DNA of 19,678 nt from Bacteroidales bacterium UBA1745 (lineage in GTDB: Bacteria > Bacteroidota > Bacteroidia > Bacteroidales > UBA932), in assembly GCA_002314885.1 (NCBI GenBank), contig DCHT01000008.1, forward strand, positions 1 through 19,678, read 5' to 3'. The notes beneath the pieces are model-generated. The model was not told the origin of the DNA. It saw only the letters and a program-made list of their open reading frames with translations, and did no database searches. This document shows, one piece after another, positions 15,364-19,678 of this stretch (within the stretch, counting starts at the first letter, position 1; the number at the start of each line of letters is the position of its first letter). Position numbers and translations under genes: made by a program.

Positions 15364-16296
15364 TTATTTATAAAGTGGGGTAGGGTAAACGCCCTGGTCA
15401 GCAAACTCCTGGAACTTGGCAACTACGCCCGGACGGTCCTCCTTGAAGGTCACGCCGAACCAGCGGGACGGAGTGGAGAGAACGTCGCACTTGCCTGTGT
15501 TGCTCTTGATCATACGGTCCACAGCGTAAGGGATGTAGTATTCCTTCTTGAGTTCGTTGATGTTGGCCTCGAGGAACTCCTCGAAGATGGCCTCGCTCTT
15601 TGCGAAGTAGTCAGGGGTGAAGCCCCACATATTCATTGAGCAGAGGGCCTTGCCGTCGACCTCGACGTGTTCGCCGGTCACGGAGTTGTCTGCGCGGAGG
15701 ACGCCGTCGGCCTCGACCATACAGTTGTGGTGCTCCTCGACGAGGGTGAGGTGCTGGTCTTCGTCGTAAGAGCAGATTCCGCGGGAAACTCCGCCTGACT
15801 CGGACAGGGTGTTGTCGAGCTCAAAACCAACGATACAGTAGGTTCCAGTGGTGTTTTCGTGGGCACGGAGCCAGTCGCCGAGCACCTTGAACGAATCCTT
15901 TCCGTAGTAGTCGTCGCCGTTGATGACTGCGAATGGTTCCTTGATCGCGTCCTTCGCCATAAGTACTGCGTGTGCGGTGCCCCAAGGCTTCTGCCTCTCA
16001 GGGTTGAGGGTGAAGCGGGCAGGGATCTTGTTGAGCTCCTGGACTACGAATTCGAACTGGAGAGGCTCGCCGTCAATGCATTTCACATTGCTGTATTTCT
16101 GCTTTACGACCTCTTCGAACTGCTCGCGGAAATATTCGCGTACGATGTAGACAACCTTGCCGAATCCGGCTTCTACTGCGTCATAGATAGAGTAGTCGAT
16201 GATGGTTTCGCCGTTAGGGCCGAGTCCGTCCATCTGCTTGAGTCCGCCGTAACGGCTTCCCATTCCGGCTGCGAGTACTAAAAGTGTAGGTTTCAT
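15364..16296 (-). CDS. Sugar-phosphate nucleotidyltransferase family protein
   Basis: The 310-residue product has an NTP-transferase fold: LVLAAGMGSRYGGLKQ (residues 5-20) is a variant of the GxGxR nucleotide loop, NGETIIDYSIYDA follows, KPWGTAHAVL matches the sugar nucleotide-binding region and FAVINGDDYYG contains the metal-binding Asp. The remainder (FELDNTLSESGGVSRG, MNMWGFTPDYF) resembles a family common in Bacteroidota whose substrate I cannot name. ATG at 16296 was chosen over an upstream Met at 16338 because it starts directly at the conserved MKPTLLVLAAG and has an A-rich leader. It is the first gene of an operon with the CPBP protease and the MurU-like enzyme, behind a -7 box at 16336-16343. 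The fold is certain; the sugar is unknown. Confidence 0.85.
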   Translation of the reverse strand: MKPTLLVLAAGMGSRYGGLKQMDGLGPNGETIIDYSIYDAVEAGFGKVVYIVREYFREQFEEVVKQKYSNVKCIDGEPLQFEFVVQELNKIPARFTLNPERQKPWGTAHAVLMAKDAIKEPFAVINGDDYYGKDSFKVLGDWLRAHENTTGTYCIVGFELDNTLSESGGVSRGICSYDEDQHLTLVEEHHNCMVEADGVLRADNSVTGEHVEVDGKALCSMNMWGFTPDYFAKSEAIFEEFLEANINELKKEYYIPYAVDRMIKSNTGKCDVLSTPSRWFGVTFKEDRPGVVAKFQEFADQGVYPTPLYK

Positions 16297-16323
16297 ATTT
16301 TTTGAAATTATTGTTTTCCGTTC

Positions 16324-16353
16324 TTTGATAGACTGCAAAAATAGTTAATTTTG
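16324..16353 (+). promoter_or_regulatory. Full Bacteroidota-type promoter for the FtsB/DivIC-like gene
   Basis: A TTTG -33 element (16324-16327) is followed, after 18 bases, by TAATTTTG (16346-16353), a perfect TAnnTTTG -7 box. The ATG at 16376 is 22 bases further on. This is the best-matching promoter in the window. It overlaps the divergent minus-strand promoter at 16336-16343, so the two directions may compete for polymerase. Confidence 0.75.
16336..16343 (-). promoter_or_regulatory. -7 promoter box for the nucleotidyltransferase-CPBP-MurU operon
   Basis: Read on the minus strand, the bases are TATTTTTG, a full match to TAnnTTTG, followed by CAG. The box lies 39 bases before the ATG at 16296, giving an A-rich leader of roughly 30-35 bases. 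No TTTG -33 element is seen at the usual distance. Confidence 0.55.
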
Positions 16354-16375
16354 CCGATATATCATAGTATGGAAT

Positions 16376-16663
16376 ATGGCAGAGGTCAGGAAGAATAAAT
16401 TCAAGTTGTTCGTCATCATCACGGCGATAGTCGCACTGGTTATAATCATCGTTTTCCCGGGCAGCAGCGTCATCGAGGGCATCAGGGCGCACCACGATAT
16501 CAAGTCGTGGGGCCGCCAGATCGAGCAGCTCAACCAGGACATCGACAGGATGCAGGGCGAGATCGACGAACTCAAATCCGACCCTGACACCCTCGAGAAG
16601 TTCGCGAGGGAGCATTTCCAGTTCGCCGCGCCTGGCGACGACGTCTATATCATCGAGAAGTAA
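16376..16663 (+). CDS. FtsB/DivIC family septum formation protein
   Basis: The 95-residue product has a short basic N-terminus (MAEVRKNKFK), one membrane-spanning segment (about residues 11-28, LFVIITAIVALVIIIVF) and then a coiled coil (about 40-70, with heptad-like IEQLNQDIDRMQGEIDELK). The end, DTLEKFAREHFQFAAPGDDVYIIEK, is the conserved tail of the DivIC/FtsB family (leu-kfARE.y.m..pgE.vy.i). These proteins join FtsL and FtsQ/DivIB in the divisome at midcell. The length is typical. An ATG at 16369 is out of frame and ends quickly, so 16376 is the start. It converges on folP with 22 bases between the stops, and no strong terminator was found there. Confidence 0.88.
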   Translation: MAEVRKNKFKLFVIITAIVALVIIIVFPGSSVIEGIRAHHDIKSWGRQIEQLNQDIDRMQGEIDELKSDPDTLEKFAREHFQFAAPGDDVYIIEK

Positions 16664-16685
16664 TCGGTCTCGAGAAAAATAGGTC

Positions 16686-17510
16686 CTATCGAAGTAAATC
16701 GACGGCCGGGGCGACATCGTGGACTCGGAGTATGTCTGCGCCCTGGGCGATGGCGAGTCTATGGGCCTCGCAGGTGGCGGACAGCGCTTCTTCCGGCGTG
16801 ATGCCCAATGGCTTGTAAATCATACTCTTACGGGAGATGCCGACGAGTATTTCCGGGGTGGTGGAGCCGTACTGACGGCGCAGGCGGGACATATTTCTGA
16901 GCAGTTCCCAGTTCTCCTCTACGGTCTTCGAAAATCCGAAGCCGGGGTCGAGTATCCAGTCCTTGATTCCGGCCTCTTCAGCCTTGATTGCGAAATCCTC
17001 GAAATAGCGTTCGACGGCGGCCACGACTCCGTCCGGATAGTCCACTTTGCTGGCGGTCTCGCCGACGCTGTGCATAGCCACGAAAGTGAGTCCGAGGCGG
17101 CCGCTGACTTCGAGTATGCGAGGGTCTCTTTCGCCTGCTGATATATCGTTGACTATCAATTTGTTGCTGCTTTCTTTGAGGGCTTCGTAACAGTGTTCGA
17201 TGACCGATGACCAATAGGTGTCGACGGAGATTTTGAGGCCTTCGAATTCGGTCGCAATCAGATGCATAACGGGCTCGAGGCGGCGCCATTCTTCGTCGGC
17301 TCCGACGGCTGCTGCACCAGGTCTTGTGGAACAGGCTCCGAGGTCGATGATGTCGGCCCCTTCCTCAAGCATAATCCTGATGTCGCGGCGTACGGCGTCG
17401 AGTTCCACGCGGCCCTCCGAGTCGAGGTGACGGCTGGCTGCGTAATAGGAGTTGTCGGTGATGTTGACGATTCCCATTATTCTTACTTTCCTGTCCATTT
17501 CTTGAGTCAT
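16686..17510 (-). CDS. folP: Dihydropteroate synthase
   Basis: The 274-residue enzyme joins p-aminobenzoate to dihydropterin pyrophosphate in folate synthesis. Motifs in order: IMGIVNITDNSYY (residues 11-23; commonly MGxxNxTPDSF), DIIDLGACSTRPGA (53-66; commonly DiGgeSTRPGA), SVDTYWSSV (95-103), VNDISAG (120-126), AMHSVG (145-150), WILDPGFGFSKT (185-196), VGISRKSMI (223-231) and LRVHDV (261-266). The core residues for pterin and pABA binding (Asn16, STRPG, D188PGFGF, SRKS, RVHD) are retained, while the TP of the first loop and GE of the second are replaced. It stands alone on the minus strand, diverging from tmk. The ATG at 17510 is very close to a -7 box, so the leader is extremely short, or Met5 (17498) is the start. 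Confidence 0.92.
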   Translation of the reverse strand: MTQEMDRKVRIMGIVNITDNSYYAASRHLDSEGRVELDAVRRDIRIMLEEGADIIDLGACSTRPGAAAVGADEEWRRLEPVMHLIATEFEGLKISVDTYWSSVIEHCYEALKESSNKLIVNDISAGERDPRILEVSGRLGLTFVAMHSVGETASKVDYPDGVVAAVERYFEDFAIKAEEAGIKDWILDPGFGFSKTVEENWELLRNMSRLRRQYGSTTPEILVGISRKSMIYKPLGITPEEALSATCEAHRLAIAQGADILRVHDVAPAVDLLR

Positions 17511-17518
17511 ATTTTACG

Positions 17519-17526
17519 CAAATATA
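17519..17526 (-). promoter_or_regulatory. -7 promoter box for folP
   Basis: On the minus strand the sequence is TATATTTG followed by C, a full TAnnTTTG match. It ends only 8 bases before the folP ATG at 17510, so the transcript would start within a few bases of the start codon. No clear -33 element is visible. Confidence 0.55.
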
Positions 17527-17537
17527 GGTGATTTGCT

Positions 17538-17545
17538 TATATTTG
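17538..17545 (+). promoter_or_regulatory. -7 promoter box for tmk
   Basis: TATATTTG followed by C matches the TAnnTTTG consensus exactly and lies 19 bases before the ATG at 17565. A weak TTTA (17513-17516) about 21 bases upstream could act as a -33 element. With the folP box it forms a compact divergent promoter pair in a 54-base gap. Confidence 0.6.
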
Positions 17546-17564
17546 CATTCTATACTTATTGAAT

Positions 17565-18245
17565 ATGCTCATCGTATTGGAAGGCCTCGACGGCGCGGGC
17601 AAGTCAACGCAGGTCGAGAAACTCAAGACATATCTGGAGTCGGTCTGCGGCTCTCTGAATTACATCCATTTCCCTCGCTATGACGCTCCGGTGTATGGCG
17701 ACCTCATCAGTCGTTTCCTGCGCGGCGATTTCGGCGACAACAAGACCGTCCATCCGCAGCTGGTGGCGCTGCTTTTCGCCGAGGACCGTCACGGTGCGGG
17801 CCCTGCGATCAAGCGTTCGCTGGAGGCAGGCGATATGGTGCTCTTCGACCGCTATGTCTATTCGAATATCGCCTATCAGTGTGCGAAACTGGAGGACGAA
17901 AACGAGGCTGAGGCGCTCAGGAACTGGATTTTCAATACCGAATACGGCGATTTCGAACTGCCGAAGCCGGACCTGAACATCTTCCTCGACGTGCCTATCA
18001 GTTTCGTGGAGAACAGCCTCCGCAAGCATCGTGAGGGCGCCGACCGCGACTACCTCCAGGGGGCTCAGGACGTGCACGAGGCGGACATCAATTTCCAGCG
18101 CCGCGTGCAGGCTATCTACCGCCGCCAGTGCGAACTCGATCCGTCTTTCCGCAGCATAGATTGTTCCGATGAAAACGGCAATATGCTGCCGCCTGACGCT
18201 ATATTTGCCAAGATTCAGGCACTGGTTGATTCGGTGATCAAGTAG
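17565..18245 (+). CDS. tmk: Thymidylate kinase
   Basis: The 226-residue enzyme phosphorylates dTMP to dTDP with ATP. It has the P-loop EGLDGAGKST (residues 6-15), HFPRYD (35-40), the LFAEDRH motif (70-76), the FDRYVYSNIAYQ motif (94-105) that binds dTMP, and LNIFLDVP (138-144). A lid region with REGADRDYL follows (157-164). ATG at 17565 is used rather than a TTG two codons upstream because MLIVLEGLDG is the standard family start. It is somewhat longer than the ~205-210 residue average, with a modest C-terminal extension. It is preceded by a -7 box at 17538 and followed after 35 bases by the BT_3928-like membrane gene on the same strand, probably co-transcribed. Confidence 0.95.
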   Translation: MLIVLEGLDGAGKSTQVEKLKTYLESVCGSLNYIHFPRYDAPVYGDLISRFLRGDFGDNKTVHPQLVALLFAEDRHGAGPAIKRSLEAGDMVLFDRYVYSNIAYQCAKLEDENEAEALRNWIFNTEYGDFELPKPDLNIFLDVPISFVENSLRKHREGADRDYLQGAQDVHEADINFQRRVQAIYRRQCELDPSFRSIDCSDENGNMLPPDAIFAKIQALVDSVIK

Positions 18246-18280
18246 ACTTCAAGTCGTGTTCAAATAAGCTTTTTCCTGTC

Positions 18281-19438
18281 GTGGTCAACAAGTTCCATAA
18301 CTATTTCCGCCGCCTCTGCGCCTTTCTGATCGGCATCGTATATGTGCTGTCGGGTACCTTCAAACTGATGGATCCGATGGGCACTTCCATCATTGTCAGC
18401 GAGTATTGGAACTTCTTCCACCTGGGCTTTATGAGGTGGTCTTCCTATCCGCTGGGACTCGTTCTGGCGCTGGCTGAGACCGGTCTGGGTCTTGCTCTGG
18501 TGACGGGTCTGTGGCGCAGGATCGTGGCTTATGCGACCTTCGCTTTCCAGGGCTTCTTCACCCTTATTTCCATCATTCTGCTGATCTGGAATCCTGTGAT
18601 GGACTGCGGTTGCTTCGGCGAGGTGATCCACCTGACGCATCTGCAGACCTTCTTCAAGAATATAGTGCTCGTAGCTCTCGCTTTGGCGGCTTTCCTGCCG
18701 ATGCGCGACTTCGGTGAGGCTAAAGCCCGCAAATACGTTTCATTCGGCATAGGCGCGGTTTCTTCGCTGCTTCTGCTGATCTACGCTATGATTTTCCTGC
18801 CTTTCAAGGACCATACGGATTTCACTCCGGGCGCAGAGATTATGGCTGCCCGCAGCGAGGCTGAGGACAATGCTATCCAGGCTTCCTTCGTCTATGAGAA
18901 GGACGGCGTCGAGAAGGTGTTTACCCTCGATGAGGACCTGCCGGATACCACTTGGCACTTTGTGCGCACCGAGACTGTCGGCACCCTCGAGAAGTCGGCT
19001 GACCTGACCATTCGCGACCTTAGGTCCGGGGAGTATGTGGACTCCATCGCTGCGCAAGGAAATGTGCTGGTCGTGTCTTACTTCCGCGGCAAGAAGGATC
19101 CGTCCGAAAAGGCCCACAGGCTGCTCTGGGACGCGGAATCCCTCGGCTACACGCCTATCTGCCTGACCGTGGCCGGCGACCACGCCGACGATGAGTTCTG
19201 CTACGGCTCCGACCGTCGCACCCTCCTGGCCCTCAACCGCTCCAACGGCGGCGTCACCCTCATCCAGGACGGCCTCGTCGTCCGCAAGTGGCCTCGCACG
19301 CGTATGCCATCTGCCGAGGACCTCGCGCTCATCGCCGCCGGCGAACCTCTCGAAACCCTCGCCGACACCCAGTCCCACGCCAACACCCTCCAGCAGAGCT
19401 ACCTCCTCTACCTCTTCACCGTCCTCCTGCTGCTCTAG
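18281..19438 (+). CDS. BT_3928-like membrane protein (DoxX/MauE-type)
   Basis: The 385-residue product has an N-terminal DoxX/MauE-like membrane part with helices at about 11-25, 57-76, 84-103, 124-140 and 153-174. A conserved MDCGCFGE motif (Cys109, Cys111) resembles MauE-type proteins that handle disulphides. Residues 175-365 are soluble, with a region like a periplasmic thioredoxin-type or unknown domain (VLVVSYFRGKKDPSEKAHRLL, GYTPICLTVAG), and the last 15 residues are again a membrane helix (SYLLYLFTVLLLL). It matches my memory of a conserved Bacteroidales family called BT_3928. The start is GTG at 18281, because no in-frame ATG lies upstream of the first helix. Its function is unproved; a redox role is inferred from the Cys pair. 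The stop codon is followed at once by a palindromic repeat. Confidence 0.82.
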   Translation: MVNKFHNYFRRLCAFLIGIVYVLSGTFKLMDPMGTSIIVSEYWNFFHLGFMRWSSYPLGLVLALAETGLGLALVTGLWRRIVAYATFAFQGFFTLISIILLIWNPVMDCGCFGEVIHLTHLQTFFKNIVLVALALAAFLPMRDFGEAKARKYVSFGIGAVSSLLLLIYAMIFLPFKDHTDFTPGAEIMAARSEAEDNAIQASFVYEKDGVEKVFTLDEDLPDTTWHFVRTETVGTLEKSADLTIRDLRSGEYVDSIAAQGNVLVVSYFRGKKDPSEKAHRLLWDAESLGYTPICLTVAGDHADDEFCYGSDRRTLLALNRSNGGVTLIQDGLVVRKWPRTRMPSAEDLALIAAGEPLETLADTQSHANTLQQSYLLYLFTVLLLL

Positions 19439-19473
19439 TTGGCGCAGAAGTAGTGCCACTAGTACTGCACCAG
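19439..19473. repeat. Palindromic element, copy directly after the BT_3928-like gene
   Basis: This 34-35-base copy begins TTGGCGCAGAAG on the base after the stop codon and continues through GTAGTGCCACTAG to TACTGCACCAG. The left arm is the exact complement of the right arm seen in the partial copy at the window start. Its own right arm is degraded, so it is only a partial palindrome. Confidence 0.8.
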
Positions 19474-19548
19474 TTTTGCGTTCTTTTCGCTGGTTTTTCC
19501 CGCTTCCCCTCGTGCTGCACCCCGTGTGCAGTGCGTTCTGTGCTGGTT

Positions 19549-19582
19549 TTGGCGCGGAAGTAGTGCCACTAGTACTGCACCA
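19549..19582. repeat. Palindromic element, second copy in the right-hand tail
   Basis: It matches the copy at 19439 over 34 bases with a single A/G difference (GCGCGGAAG instead of GCGCAGAAG), offset by 110 bases. Between the two copies lies non-coding sequence with its own small inverted repeat, CTGCAC (19515-19520) and GTGCAG (19526-19531). The stretch from 19439 to the window end holds no gene that I can support. Confidence 0.8.
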
Positions 19583-19585
19583 CAC

Positions 19586-19678
19586 TTCTCAAGCACAAAA
19601 CAGGCTCTTTTTGTTCACGAAAACTAGAACGGCAAATTCTCAAGCACAAATCGGGCGGTTTTTGTGCACGAAAACTGG
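19586..19678. repeat. Second tandem repeat family, 51-bp period, cut by the window edge
   Basis: TTCTCAAGCACAAA occurs at 19586 and again at 19637, a 51-base period. Each is followed by a short variable segment, TTTTTGT, and CACGAAAACT. In the second copy GCACAAA and TTTGTGC form 7-bp inverted arms. The first copy has a mismatch there (GTTCAC). The array may continue beyond the window. Confidence 0.75.

Noticed and set aside
16297..16338. Upstream start for the nucleotidyltransferase at 16338
   Set aside because: The extra 14 residues are not typical of the family and the codons overlap the -7 box at 16336-16343; the ATG at 16296 begins exactly at the conserved first strand.
16664..16685. 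Intrinsic terminator between the FtsB/DivIC-like gene and folP
   Set aside because: ATAGG/CCTAT arms are separated by a single base, too short a loop for a hairpin, even though a run of A (U on the minus strand) follows.
19586..19678. Start of a CRISPR array at the right edge
   Set aside because: Conserved blocks alternate with very short variable segments (a few bases), unlike fixed repeats with ~30-base spacers. Only two units are visible.

Overview
The window looks like chromosomal DNA of a Bacteroidota bacterium, most likely a moderately GC-rich member of the Bacteroidales. The evidence is a SusC/SusD outer-membrane pair, a Bacteroidota-type putative porin, a BT_3928-like DoxX/MauE membrane protein, several lipoproteins, start codons without clear Shine-Dalgarno sequences, and -7 promoter boxes of the TAnnTTTG type. 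No RNA genes, phage genes, transposases or CRISPR arrays were seen. The genus cannot be fixed from the sequence alone.

Left half (11-11873, all minus strand). Eight tightly packed genes read from right to left: nicotinate phosphoribosyltransferase (pncB); a short isochorismatase/nicotinamidase-like protein; SusC; SusD; a 69-residue lipoprotein; a 422-residue lipoprotein; a putative porin; and an MltF-type lytic transglycosylase. Gaps are 0-5 bases or small overlaps, except for 54 bases in front of susC. The first two genes suggest salvage of nicotinamide/nicotinate to NAD. The other six form an envelope module: TonB-dependent import, accessory surface lipoproteins, a second beta-barrel and a peptidoglycan-cutting enzyme. 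The imported substrate cannot be read from the sequence.

Middle (11929-16296). A plus-strand gene encodes an amino-sugar-kinase-like domain fused to a RapZ C-terminal domain. It converges on a minus-strand three-gene operon encoding a sugar-phosphate nucleotidyltransferase, a CPBP intramembrane protease and a MurU-like nucleotidyltransferase. The kinase and the MurU-like enzyme together resemble the AmgK/MurU route that turns MurNAc into UDP-MurNAc. Between the convergent genes lie three 41-bp palindromic repeats and an 18-bp-stem hairpin. One and a half more copies of the same repeat sit in frame inside the MurU-like gene.

Right part (16376-19438). Housekeeping genes: a FtsB/DivIC-type division protein (+), dihydropteroate synthase folP (-), thymidylate kinase tmk (+) and a BT_3928-like membrane protein (+). 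The intergenic gaps here hold the clearest promoters.

Edges. A near-palindromic element of about 33 bp lies at both ends of the window, directly at the 3' ends of the outermost genes. At the right end it is followed by a second repeat family with a 51-bp period. The repeat families, the in-frame repeat insertion, the kinase-RapZ fusion and the shortened nicotinamidase-like gene are the points most worth a second look.
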